Assembly: GCA_017964755.1 (NCBI GenBank)
Contig: JAGCRI010000191.1
Coordinates: 1 to 29,236, forward strand
Direction of reading: 5' to 3'
Length of the DNA stretch: 29,236 nt
Source of the DNA: Bacteroidales bacterium
GTDB taxonomy: Bacteria > Bacteroidota > Bacteroidia > Bacteroidales > WCHB1-69
The notes below the pieces were generated by a model that saw nothing but the letters and a program-made list of their open reading frames with translations, had not been told where the DNA came from and did not search any database. Below are positions 1 through 7,701 of this stretch, piece by piece (positions within the stretch are counted from its first letter, which is position 1; each line of letters begins with the position of its first letter). The translations under genes and the position numbers were made by a program.

Positions 1-206
1 TAAAGCCAGGACAGAAAATAAAACGTGGACAACTGATTGGTTATGTGGGAAATACAGGACTTTCATTCGGTTCGCACCTGCACTATGAAGTCAGGAAAAA
101 CGATATCCCTGTCAATCCTGTACACTACTTCTTCAACGATATCACACCCGAAGAATATGAGCAAATTCTGGAATCTTCAAAGAAAATAAATCAGGCACTT
201 TCATAA
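1..206 (+). CDS. M23 family metallopeptidase, C-terminal fragment (5' end outside window)
   Basis: Only the last 68 codons are present, read from base 3 to the TAA at 204-206; the start lies left of the window. The fragment carries the end of a LytM/M23 peptidoglycan endopeptidase domain: a KPGQKIKRGQLIGYVGNTG stretch and then SHLHYEV, the family's HxH motif that supplies a zinc ligand and a catalytic histidine. A short acidic C-terminal tail follows. The next gene, also M23-like, starts 10 bases downstream on the same strand, so the two are very probably co-transcribed. Family members cut peptide cross-links in the cell wall or act as divisome regulators. The N-terminal anchor and the first zinc ligands cannot be seen, so its activity and location are unknown. 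Confidence 0.85.
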   Translation, partial: KPGQKIKRGQLIGYVGNTGLSFGSHLHYEVRKNDIPVNPVHYFFNDITPEEYEQILESSKKINQALS

Positions 207-216
207 TATAATACAA

Positions 217-1107
217 ATGAAAAGGCTTAAACAACTGACATTAAAGGAACTCTGGCAAAAGGTAAAGCGCAATTGGAAAGTGCAATACCGCTTTGTTGTC
301 AAGAACGTTGACACGCACGAAGAAAAGCTGACATTCCGCCTGAGTCTGCAACGTATTTTTGTCGTTGTCACCCTTTCAGCAATAGCACTGATTGCGATTA
401 CTGCTATGCTCATAGCATTCACGCCACTCCGAGTTTATGTTCCGGGCTATACCACACCTGATGAATACAAAAAATACAAAAAACTTGCAAGGGAAGTTGA
501 AAATATCGACAAACAAATCTCTGTAAACCAACAATATATAAATAATCTTTACAGAATACTGAATGATGAGATTATTGTAGAAAATGAAGAAAACATACCT
601 ACTAATAAAGTGGAGAAAAAGGAACTCACAAAGCCTGACGCAAGAGATTGGATAGAAACAGAAAGCGAAAAGATACTGAACAGAGGTAAAAACAGCACCC
701 CGCTTCCTATCAACCAACGCGCTTCAATAGAGACTTTCAATCCTTGTTCGCCTGCCCATGGCATTGTTACAGCGACTCTTGACATTCAGAAAAACCATTA
801 CGGCATCGACATAAAGAACACAAAAGACGAACTGGTGCACGCCATTGACAAAGGTGTTGTCATATTTTCAGGCTATGAACCTGAAGGAGGAAACACCATA
901 ATTATCCAACATCCCGGAAACATAATTTCAATATATCAGCGAAATTCTGTCCTGCTGAAAACGGCAGGCACCCAAGTTGAAGTTGGGGAGCCCGTGGCTA
1001 AAATGGGGAACAGCGGCACCAGCGAACAGGGAATCCACCTCCATTTCGAGCTATGGTATGAAGGCACACCTCTTAATCCTTCTGATTTTATTTTCATTGA
1101 AAAATAA
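217..1107 (+). CDS. Membrane-anchored M23/LytM-domain protein, probably catalytically impaired
   Basis: A 296-residue protein. Residues 1-45 are basic and cytoplasmic-looking, about 46-68 form one transmembrane helix, about 82-120 are helical or coiled-coil-like, and about 175-293 form a LytM (M23) domain. The zinc-site motifs are present: HYGID (H194, D198) and HLHFE (H274, H276). The conserved YxH segment before the V-x-x-G turn reads IYQRNSVLL here, so the position normally held by a catalytic histidine is R242. The domain may therefore be a fold-only regulator, as in EnvC/NlpD-type LytM factors, rather than an active endopeptidase; this is inference from the motif. It follows another M23 gene by 10 bases, suggesting a two-gene cell-wall operon. 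No clear terminator follows it; the hairpin at 1299-1320 is oriented for the opposite strand. Confidence 0.88.
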   Translation: MKRLKQLTLKELWQKVKRNWKVQYRFVVKNVDTHEEKLTFRLSLQRIFVVVTLSAIALIAITAMLIAFTPLRVYVPGYTTPDEYKKYKKLAREVENIDKQISVNQQYINNLYRILNDEIIVENEENIPTNKVEKKELTKPDARDWIETESEKILNRGKNSTPLPINQRASIETFNPCSPAHGIVTATLDIQKNHYGIDIKNTKDELVHAIDKGVVIFSGYEPEGGNTIIIQHPGNIISIYQRNSVLLKTAGTQVEVGEPVAKMGNSGTSEQGIHLHFELWYEGTPLNPSDFIFIEK

Positions 1108-1298
1108 ATATTTTATAACTTACTGGTAACCAATTATTTATATCTATTTTCCCGCTTGCAAACGAAAATCAAAACAAAAATTTTCGATTATAGGGCATTT
1201 AATTTCAATTATATACTTTTAATCAAAATAAAACAGAAAGTCTCTTAAAATTAAAATTCTATAAAGTGTTATAAATCAATTCTTTATATAAAACCAAT

Positions 1299-1320
1299 AA
1301 AAAAGCCGCTTGCAAGCGGC
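1299..1320 (-). terminator. Rho-independent terminator of the metK-M64 operon
   Basis: The perfect palindrome GCCGCTTGCAAGCGGC (1305-1320) is followed, on the minus strand, by six T residues (1304-1299). It lies 38 bases beyond the stop of the M64 peptidase gene, which fits a terminator for that transcript. The palindrome has no unpaired centre, so the loop would be the central TTGCAA. Confidence 0.8.
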
Positions 1321-1357
1321 CAAATTTGAATAATAAGGTTTTACAATTGCAACCGGT

Positions 1358-2629
1358 TCACTTTGAAAAATAGAGAAAAGCATCAATAAGTGCCTTGGAG
1401 CAAACCGGACAAAATGCATCATAACGAATTTCTTTCATAGTGCAATGAAGCCATGGGCGGTAAACACCCTCAGCCACATATCCGCCACCCTCATACACAC
1501 CGAGCACGTTTGCATAATTCTCGGTTGTAGGAGTCGGAACAGGAGTTTTCACATCCAACATATTTTTCCATTTGGAATCAAAATCCACCAAAGTGGTAAC
1601 GTTCGGTTCAACAGGCTCCACACCTTCAGGATAATAATCCGTTACAGAAACTTCAGAAGTATAATACTCATCAGCAAGACCGGCAATAAGGTGCCCAAGT
1701 TCATGAACAACGACATAATCAGAATTTGTATGATGGTTGTTGACAGTAGCATAGAAATTATAGATTCCTCCACCTCCATATTTCGGCGAATTAGCCAAAA
1801 TAACCAGCATATCGTATGGAGCATCATCAGCAATATCATGCATCTTCCACACATTCAGACACATAAGATAACGGTCAACATCAATAGTATTATAACTTGT
1901 ATTCAAAATCGTCTGTTTGAAAACACCTTGATTCGGATCCGTAATGCCAGACTGCGGCGAATATGCCTTCACAGCACGAATATTAACCCGATTCTTATAT
2001 TCCTTGTAAGGAGAACATTTCATTATATATGAAGCGAATCTCTTCAAATCGTTCTTCATAAGTTTCTTGTCATCGAGAGAATAACCGTCAGGCAAAAACA
2101 ATATGTCTATGCAAGTATCAGAACTACCGCCAATATGAAGGTCAACAGTTTTATACTCTTTCACAAACTGTTTGTACACAGTGGTTTCCGGATTAAAATA
2201 GCCCTCATAAAGCTTTTGTGCTTTATGCTTTCTGTCGAAAGAAGTAAAAGCGATTTTAACTGAAGATTTCGGGAAAGGGATATTCACAGATTCTTCAAAA
2301 GCGGCTGTTTCAAGCAGAGCGCGTTCAGTTGTCCGATATTCGTTAAAAAGACATGAATAACTCCTGCTGAAAATCAGCACATTTGACAAAGAATCAAAAA
2401 CCTCGACAAGAACATCTCCAAGACGATTCTTCTCAACGAGATGCGAGCGTGTCCCATTCCAGCGTCCGCCGGCATAAAAATCGGCCAAACTAATAGAATC
2501 CAAGTCGGAATTACCGATATGCAGATAATTGACTCTCAGGGTTTTATCTATAAAATATTTGTTAAAATCCTGACAATTGCAAACGACTGACAAAAGGAAA
2601 AATCCGATTAAAAAAACAATTCTTTTCAT
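1358..2629 (-). CDS. Secreted M64-family (IgA peptidase-type) zinc metallopeptidase
   Basis: A 423-residue protein from the ATG at 2629. This start gives a clean signal peptide (MKRIVFLIGFFLLSVVCNC) and overlaps the metK stop by four bases (ATGA); an upstream in-frame ATG at 2677 would extend further into metK and was rejected. The catalytic domain carries HELGHLIAGLADEYY, the HExxHxxxxxxD zinc motif of the M64 family (H309, E310, H313, D320). Residues 20-160 form an N-terminal beta-rich region often seen in front of M64 domains. The cysteine at position 17 or 19 could allow lipidation, but no good lipobox is present. It is exported to the periplasm or beyond and no C-terminal T9SS sorting domain is visible. 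The substrate is unknown; the IgA label comes from a Clostridium relative. It is co-transcribed with metK and ends at the hairpin at 1299-1320. Confidence 0.88.
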   Translation of the reverse strand: MKRIVFLIGFFLLSVVCNCQDFNKYFIDKTLRVNYLHIGNSDLDSISLADFYAGGRWNGTRSHLVEKNRLGDVLVEVFDSLSNVLIFSRSYSCLFNEYRTTERALLETAAFEESVNIPFPKSSVKIAFTSFDRKHKAQKLYEGYFNPETTVYKQFVKEYKTVDLHIGGSSDTCIDILFLPDGYSLDDKKLMKNDLKRFASYIMKCSPYKEYKNRVNIRAVKAYSPQSGITDPNQGVFKQTILNTSYNTIDVDRYLMCLNVWKMHDIADDAPYDMLVILANSPKYGGGGIYNFYATVNNHHTNSDYVVVHELGHLIAGLADEYYTSEVSVTDYYPEGVEPVEPNVTTLVDFDSKWKNMLDVKTPVPTPTTENYANVLGVYEGGGYVAEGVYRPWLHCTMKEIRYDAFCPVCSKALIDAFLYFSK

Positions 2630-3900
2630 AAAGAGAACTGTTTTTTGATTTTTTCGACATAATCGAGTTTTTCCCACGCGAAGAATGTAACTTTTTTATA
2701 AGTCCTGTTATTCTTCACAAAAGTGGAATCATCTTCATAAAAAACTTCAACATCTTTCTCATAACAGTCGCGGCCGAAATGCCCGTAACTTGCCGTAGGC
2801 AGATAAATCGGATTTTTAAGGCCGAAACGATTGATTATGGCGTATGGGCGCAAATCAAAGATTGCGGCAATTTTCTGTGCGATGTCCCCGTCATGAAGTT
2901 TCACATGTGCTGTACCATAAGTATTTACGAAAACACCGACTGGCTCAGCTTTTCCGATTGCATACGCAAGTTGCACAAGCACCTTGTCGCACACGCCTGC
3001 TGCTACGAGGTTTTTGGCGATATGGCGGGCAGCATACGCTGCGGAGCGGTCAACCTTCGATGGATCTTTTCCCGAAAATGCGCCGCCGCCGTGTGCTCCG
3101 TGGCCACCGTATGTGTCAACTATTATCTTTCTGCCCGTCAACCCAGTATCACCATGAGGACCGCCAATAACAAACTTTCCTGTAGGATTCACAAACAATT
3201 TGTAGTCGCTCTTGAAAAGTTTCTTCACATCTTCCGGACAATCCGCAATAACTTGAGGCAGAAGTATTTCCTCAATGTCTTTTTTGATTTTCGCCTGCAT
3301 CACGCTCTCGTCAGCGTCAAACTCATCGTGCTGGGTGGAGACCACGATTGTATCAATTCTTTCCGGCGTGCCGTCATCAGAATATTGCAAAGTGACTTGG
3401 GATTTTGCATCCGGACGGAGGTAAGTCATCACCTTCCCTTCTTTTCTGATTTCTGCAAGTTTTTGCAGAATTATATGTGAAACTTCAATCGTGATAGGCA
3501 TGAAATTCGCCATTTCGCGGCAGGCATAGCCGAACATAATTCCTTGGTCGCCAGCGCCTTGTTCCTCAATATTGGCACGTTCCACACCCTGATTAATATC
3601 CGGCGACTGCCCATGTATGGAAGAAATAACGGCACAAGATTTCGAGTCGAACTGATAATCGCTCTTGTTATAACCTATATCATTAATAACCTCGCGGGCC
3701 ACATCATCAACAGAGACATAGCCATTTGTCTTGACCTCGCCAGCGCAAACGACAAGACCTGTAGTAACAAGCGTTTCGCAAGCAACCTTTGAATTGGGAT
3801 CGCGACTCAAAAAAGCATCAAGCAATGCATCCGAAATCTGGTCGCTAACTTTGTCGGGATGACCTTCCGACACTGATTCTGAAGTGAACAAATAACTCAT
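2626..3900 (-). CDS. metK: S-adenosylmethionine synthetase
   Basis: A 424-residue enzyme, slightly longer than the usual 380-400, that makes S-adenosylmethionine from methionine and ATP in the cytoplasm. The signature motifs are intact: SEGHPDKVSDQISDALLDAF near the N-terminus (H14, D16), GAGDQG (115-120), and GGAFSGKDPSKVDRS (272-286), the glycine-rich phosphate-binding loop. The ATG at 3900 gives the standard N-terminus (MSYLFTSESVSEGHPDK). A promoter at 4016-4047 leaves a leader of about 110 bases with possible hairpins. The TGA stop overlaps the ATG of the downstream M64 peptidase gene, implying translational coupling between a housekeeping enzyme and a secreted protease. It is divergent from the cDPG-synthetase-like gene. 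Confidence 0.98.
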   Translation of the reverse strand: MSYLFTSESVSEGHPDKVSDQISDALLDAFLSRDPNSKVACETLVTTGLVVCAGEVKTNGYVSVDDVAREVINDIGYNKSDYQFDSKSCAVISSIHGQSPDINQGVERANIEEQGAGDQGIMFGYACREMANFMPITIEVSHIILQKLAEIRKEGKVMTYLRPDAKSQVTLQYSDDGTPERIDTIVVSTQHDEFDADESVMQAKIKKDIEEILLPQVIADCPEDVKKLFKSDYKLFVNPTGKFVIGGPHGDTGLTGRKIIVDTYGGHGAHGGGAFSGKDPSKVDRSAAYAARHIAKNLVAAGVCDKVLVQLAYAIGKAEPVGVFVNTYGTAHVKLHDGDIAQKIAAIFDLRPYAIINRFGLKNPIYLPTASYGHFGRDCYEKDVEVFYEDDSTFVKNNRTYKKVTFFAWEKLDYVEKIKKQFSL

Positions 3901-3936
3901 AATAATTCCAGTTTTTAAAATTAGACATCATAAAAT

Positions 3937-4009
3937 ACTGAAAATGTGAGAGAAATGTTTTAGCATTTTTTTCAGTGGTTGCAAGCAATACAAATCTATC
4001 CACATTTTC
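3937..4009 (-). promoter_or_regulatory. metK leader with two mutually exclusive pairings
   Basis: On the transcript strand, the segment at 3948-3937 (CACATTTTCAGT) can pair in two ways. Its 3' half pairs with ACTGAAAA at 3976-3969 (8 bp, 20-odd base loop). Its 5' part pairs with GAAAATGTG at 4009-4001 (9 bp). The two pairings share bases and cannot form together. The distal partner lies at or near the predicted transcription start, so it may be only partly transcribed. No known SAM riboswitch consensus was recognised, and AT-rich DNA makes chance pairing plausible. Confidence 0.3.
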
Positions 4010-4015
4010 GGTTTG

Positions 4016-4047
4016 CAAAGATAGGTAAAATTTCTGAATTTTCGCAA
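4016..4047 (-). promoter_or_regulatory. Promoter for metK (Bacteroidota sigma-ABfr type)
   Basis: On the minus strand, TTG at 4047-4045 is separated by 21 bases from TATCTTTG at 4023-4016. The latter matches the Bacteroidota -7 consensus TAnnTTTG exactly. Transcription would start roughly at 4005-4012, about 110 bases before the metK ATG. Confidence 0.7.
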
Positions 4048-4161
4048 AGTTTATTTCATCTTAAATATTTTGAACTTTATACTTTAATTTCACATAATAT
4101 AAAATTGTTTCACCACAACTATAAATAATTCTCGGCAAAGGAATAATTTACTTTAAAATAG

Positions 4162-4192
4162 TTGTTTCTCTCAAAAAAAAGTCTTAAATTTG
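4162..4192 (+). promoter_or_regulatory. Promoter for the cDPGS-like gene
   Basis: TTG at 4162-4164 is followed after 20 bases by TAAATTTG at 4185-4192, an exact match to the Bacteroidota -7 element TAnnTTTG. The predicted start near 4198 leaves about a 50-base AT-rich leader before the ATG at 4252. Confidence 0.7.
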
Positions 4193-4251
4193 CAACCAAA
4201 TTTCAAAAAAGGGACATTTAAACTTTTTATATAACTTAAAACCAAAATTTT

Positions 4252-5622
4252 ATGAAAAGAAATGTAATTATCATTGGTGCTGCTGGACGTGACTTCCACA
4301 ATTTCAACACCTATTTCCGTCACAACAAGAATTACAACGTGGTGGCATTCACCGCAGAGCAGATTCCTGGCATCGACAATCGTGTTTATCCAAAGGAATT
4401 GGCTGGTGAAGACCTCTATCCGAAAGGCATTCAGATTTATCCAGAATCAAAATTGCCGGAACTCATTAAGAAATTCAAAGTTGATGAATGTGTATTCGCT
4501 TACAGCGACAAACCATATTCATACGTAATGGGCATAAGCGCTATTGTGAACGCAGCAGGTGCAAACTTTGTATTGATGGGCCCCAACGACACAATGATCA
4601 AATCAACAAAACCGGTCATCGCTGTCGGTGCCACACGTACAGGTTGTGGTAAATCACAGACATCACGCAGAATTATTGAATATTTGGTAGGAATGGGTCT
4701 CAAGGTGGTTGCTATCCGTCACCCCATGCCATACGATCCGGACTTGAACAAACAGAAAGTCCAGAGATTTGCTTGTGTTGCTGATTTGAAGAAACACAAC
4801 TGCACAATCGAAGAGATGGAAGAGTACGAACCGCATGTAGTAACCAAGAGAAACGTCATTTACGCAGGCGTTGACTACGAAGCTATCCTTCGCGAAGCTG
4901 AAAAAGATCCCGATGGTTGCGACATCATCCTTTGGGACGGCGGCAACAACGACTTCCCGTTCTACAAACCAGACCTCTGCATCGGCGTAGCAGACCCGTT
5001 GCGTCCAGGCGCTGAAGTAAGCTACTATCCTGGCGAAGTTGTTGCACGTATGGCTGACGTCATCGTCATCAACAAGATTGACTCCGCATCACTTGAAAAT
5101 ATCAACGCAGTGAGAGCCAACCTCGCAAAAATCAACCCGAAAGCACAAATCATTGACGGCGTGTCAGTTCTCACCGTTGACAAACCGGAACTGCTGAAAG
5201 GCAAGAAAGTTCTCGTAGTGGAAGACGGTCCTACATTGACTCACGGCGAAATGAAGATCGGTGCCGGTACAGTTGCAGCTATCAAATACGGTGCTGAACT
5301 CGTTGACCCGAGACCTTACACTGTAGGCGAACTCAAAACCACATTCGAGAGATACCCCAACATCGGCACATTGCTTCCGGCTATGGGCTATGGTGAAAAA
5401 CAGGTTCGCGACCTCGAAAAGACCATCGCCAAGACTCCTTGCGATGCAGTGGTCATCGGTACTCCTATCGACTTGCAGCGCTTTGTCAAGATCAAACAGC
5501 CTTGCGTAAAAGTCGGTTATGAATTGCAGGAAATCGGCACTCCGACATTGAAAGATGTTCTGGACGAATTCGTGAAAAAACACAAACTTGCTCCGAAGGC
5601 TTGCAAAAAATGCAAAAAATAA
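4252..5622 (+). CDS. Cyclic 2,3-diphosphoglycerate synthetase-family P-loop protein
   Basis: A 456-residue cytoplasmic protein. The N-terminal part begins with a Rossmann-like strand (MKRNVIIIGAAGRDFHNFN). It is followed by a Walker A loop, GATRTGCGKSQTS (about 126-138, K134), and a WDGGNNDFPFYKPD segment that may serve the Walker B/switch role. Overall it matches the family of archaeal cyclic 2,3-diphosphoglycerate synthetase, an ATP-dependent enzyme of about 460 residues that closes a phosphoanhydride in 2,3-DPG. Bacterial members are usually labelled only as GTPase or cDPGS-like, and their product is not established. The gene stands alone, with its own promoter (4162-4192) and terminator (5642-5676), so neighbours give no hint. 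The C-terminus is a Lys/Cys-rich tail (KACKKCKK). The family call is confident; the biochemical function is not. Confidence 0.8.
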   Translation: MKRNVIIIGAAGRDFHNFNTYFRHNKNYNVVAFTAEQIPGIDNRVYPKELAGEDLYPKGIQIYPESKLPELIKKFKVDECVFAYSDKPYSYVMGISAIVNAAGANFVLMGPNDTMIKSTKPVIAVGATRTGCGKSQTSRRIIEYLVGMGLKVVAIRHPMPYDPDLNKQKVQRFACVADLKKHNCTIEEMEEYEPHVVTKRNVIYAGVDYEAILREAEKDPDGCDIILWDGGNNDFPFYKPDLCIGVADPLRPGAEVSYYPGEVVARMADVIVINKIDSASLENINAVRANLAKINPKAQIIDGVSVLTVDKPELLKGKKVLVVEDGPTLTHGEMKIGAGTVAAIKYGAELVDPRPYTVGELKTTFERYPNIGTLLPAMGYGEKQVRDLEKTIAKTPCDAVVIGTPIDLQRFVKIKQPCVKVGYELQEIGTPTLKDVLDEFVKKHKLAPKACKKCKK

Positions 5623-5641
5623 TATTTGACTGCATGAATGC

Positions 5642-5676
5642 AAAAGAGGGTTGCAATAGCGACCCTCTTTTTTTGT
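5642..5676 (+). terminator. Strong rho-independent terminator after the cDPGS-like gene
   Basis: AAAAGAGGGT (5642-5651) pairs with ACCCTCTTTT (5662-5671). The stem extends inward through TGC/GCG to an AATA tetraloop (5655-5658), giving about 13 pairs, and a T-run follows. The four leading A residues could let it also stop minus-strand transcripts from the GSCFA gene that ends at 5711. Confidence 0.88.
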
Positions 5677-5710
5677 TTTACTGGCTGAATGTGCGGATAT
5701 ACAGATATTA

Positions 5711-6579
5711 TCACTTGCGGTAACTTGTATTATTCGGTATGTGCGCTGCAGCCTTGTTCTGTTTCTCTATCTCTTTGCGGCGGGCTTCAGTCTCAGAAGT
5801 AAAAAAAGCCGAAACAATAATCTCCTCCAAATAGCGGACGCCCGCTTCTGACGGGTGGCACAGGTCTTGCGCATAAAAACGGTAATCCCGCAAATCGTCC
5901 TGAAATACTTCGTATGACGGAAAATAATAACAGTCTTCCCCGCAAAGTTCATCAATTGCAAGATGCAAAACCGACTTGCTCAGTTGATTTTCATGAAAGC
6001 CATCCCCCAAGTGCCTAACAGGACTTACAGTGAAAACAATCTTCAGTTTAGCATTGGTTTTCTTTAGCTCAGAAATCAGATTTTTATATTCACTCACAAT
6101 AGTTTCTACTGTAATTCTCTCTTTATCAAACTCGTATGCAGGAATTTTATGGCAATTGGCAACTACAAAACCCTCTTTTATATATCTGTAAACATAACTT
6201 GTTCCAAAAGTAAGGAAAAGAAAATCAGATTTTAGCAGGAAATCATGAGTCGAAGAAAGCTGTTCGCCGACTGTTTCCATAAGTTTCTGCCTATTTGAAT
6301 CGGAAAACCTGCCATGATGGGCAAAACTATGCCATAAACCCCATTATTAACTACAAGCCTTTCATCAAAAAGAGAGGGATTCATTGCGAGTTTCAGCGCA
6401 AAAGCTATTGAAATCGGGTTAAAGAGCGTTCCGAAAGGATTAACAGAAACATCGAATCCGTTTTCTTCAAAAAACCTGCCGATATTATCTGAAAAACATG
6501 ACCCGATAAACATTATCCGGTCGGCGTAAGAAATTCGGAAAGGGTATTCCGGCAGTTTTATTTCGGTGCGGAATTTCAT
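5711..6579 (-). pseudogene. GSCFA-domain protein gene, split by a frameshift
   Basis: Two overlapping reading frames together encode one GSCFA-family protein (SGNH/GDSL-esterase-like fold, function unknown, common in Bacteroidota). The first frame starts at 6579 and reads the family-naming motif MFIGSCFSDNIG (residues 23-34), then is sensible to NNG (residue 80, about 6340). The second frame reads GLWHSFAHHGRFSDSN onward from about 6340 to the stop at 5711, with LTFGTSYVY and a conserved DLCHPS near the C-terminus. Joining them gives about 289 residues, near full length. The break sits at GGGGTTT (minus strand, 6342-6336), consistent with a small indel in a homopolymer, either a real mutation or a sequencing/assembly error. 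Intact flanking motifs suggest recent inactivation or error. It is last in a three-gene operon, 3 bases after the guanylyltransferase gene. Confidence 0.8.
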
Positions 6580-6582
6580 CTG

Positions 6583-7674
6583 CTACACATATTTCTCACC
6601 GAAATCCATCTGCACGTCATTGACATACTGGCGTATCTGCTGCTCATCATCCTTAGAACAAATCAGCAAAACGTCATCATTTTCAACAACAATGTAATTA
6701 TCAAGGCCTTGCACAACCACCACCTTGTTTTTAGGAGCATTAATTATGCAATTTTTAGTGTTATAAATTTTCGTTTTCTTCCCAACGACAGTATTACCAT
6801 TATCATCTTTAGGGCAAATAGAGTGCAGCGACCCCCAAGTGCCGAGGTCAGACCAGCCGAAATCAGCGGCATAAACCAACACGTTGTGAGCTTTCTCCAT
6901 AATACCATAGTCTATTGAAATATTGCGGCAAATCTGGTATGTCCTCTCAATAAAATTCTTCTCTTCAGGCGTATTATAATAAGGTTCGCCCGCTTCAAAC
7001 AGAGATTCCACTTCCGGCAGGAATTTGTTGAACGCCTTTTCAATAGATTTCAGCGACCAGATAAAAATACCTGCGTTCCAGAGAAAATCACCGCTCTCTA
7101 TAAACTGTTTCGCCATTTCAAGCTGAGGCTTTTCCGTAAAAGTCTTAACTTCGTAGATCGCATGATTTTGGGGCAGCACCTTATCTTCGTCATACTGAAT
7201 ATAGCCATAGCCGGTATTAGGATTAGAAGGTCTGATACCTATAGTGAGAAGCAGATCTTTTTGCGCAACCACCTCCAAGCCATTGGTAATCACTCCGGTA
7301 AAGACATCTTCCCTTTCAATATTATGATCTGAGGGCGCCACCACAACAACTGCATCAGGGTTTATTTTCTTAATCTTCTGATTTGCGTAAGCGATACACG
7401 GTGCAGTGTTGCGGCGTCCGGGCTCAAGAACCAGCTGTTCATCATTAACTTCAGGAAGCTGCTCCTTAACGAGTTCTGCATAGATAGTATTTGTAACAAT
7501 ATAAATGTTCTCTTTAGGACAAATTTTTTCAAACCTATGGAAAGTTTTCTGTATCAGTGAAACGCCATCACCAAGAATATCAATAAACTGTTTTGGGGCG
7601 GCCACACGGCTCATAGGCCAAAAGCGGCTGCCAACGCCGCCTGCCATTATAATGCAATAATAATTGTTATTCAT
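6583..7674 (-). CDS. manC: Mannose-1-phosphate guanylyltransferase (GDP-mannose synthesis)
   Basis: A 363-residue nucleotidyltransferase that makes GDP-mannose from mannose-1-phosphate and GTP, feeding surface polysaccharide and GDP-fucose pathways. The N-terminal nucleotide-binding motif AGGVGSRFWPMSR and the downstream PKQF are typical. LEPGRRNTAPC, APSDHNI, FTEKP and FLWNAGIFIW are further conserved family segments. It is the short monofunctional form, without the C-terminal mannose-6-phosphate isomerase cupin found in bifunctional ManC/AlgA of about 470 residues. The gene lies 27 bases downstream of the pseudouridine synthase and 3 bases upstream of the GSCFA gene, so it is mid-operon. 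No other polysaccharide genes adjoin it. The manC symbol reflects function; the exact paralogue is not determined. Confidence 0.93.
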   Translation of the reverse strand: MNNNYYCIIMAGGVGSRFWPMSRVAAPKQFIDILGDGVSLIQKTFHRFEKICPKENIYIVTNTIYAELVKEQLPEVNDEQLVLEPGRRNTAPCIAYANQKIKKINPDAVVVVAPSDHNIEREDVFTGVITNGLEVVAQKDLLLTIGIRPSNPNTGYGYIQYDEDKVLPQNHAIYEVKTFTEKPQLEMAKQFIESGDFLWNAGIFIWSLKSIEKAFNKFLPEVESLFEAGEPYYNTPEEKNFIERTYQICRNISIDYGIMEKAHNVLVYAADFGWSDLGTWGSLHSICPKDDNGNTVVGKKTKIYNTKNCIINAPKNKVVVVQGLDNYIVVENDDVLLICSKDDEQQIRQYVNDVQMDFGEKYV

Positions 7675-7701
7675 ATGGAATCAAAAAAATGTTATAACTG
7701 A

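Larger units (their letters stand above)
3901..4251. other. Divergent intergenic region between metK and the cDPGS-like gene (351 bp)
   Basis: This AT-rich spacer separates two divergently transcribed genes. It holds a good Bacteroidota-type promoter facing each way (4016-4047 minus, 4162-4192 plus) and the metK leader with two competing inverted repeats. No ORF with coding character and no recognised riboswitch core was seen. Confidence 0.7.

Noticed and set aside
1108..1298. Small gene or RNA between the M23 gene and the metK-M64 terminator
   Set aside because: The stretch is AT-rich without a credible ORF, promoter match or structured RNA beyond the terminator.
2630..2677. Upstream in-frame ATG extending the M64 peptidase by 16 residues
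   Set aside because: It would lie inside metK and place a basic tail before an otherwise clean signal peptide; the ATGA-overlap start is better supported.
2779..3480. 233-residue plus-strand open frame inside metK
   Set aside because: It is fully antisense to metK, whose motifs are unmistakable, and has no family resemblance.
3901..4015. Known SAM riboswitch in the metK leader
   Set aside because: No recognisable SAM-I, SAM-II or related core was found; only the competing short stems are reported.
6332..6345. Programmed -1 ribosomal frameshift in the GSCFA gene
   Set aside because: The G/T run is not in the correct phase for a canonical X-XXY-YYZ slippery site and no family precedent is known to me; an indel is simpler.
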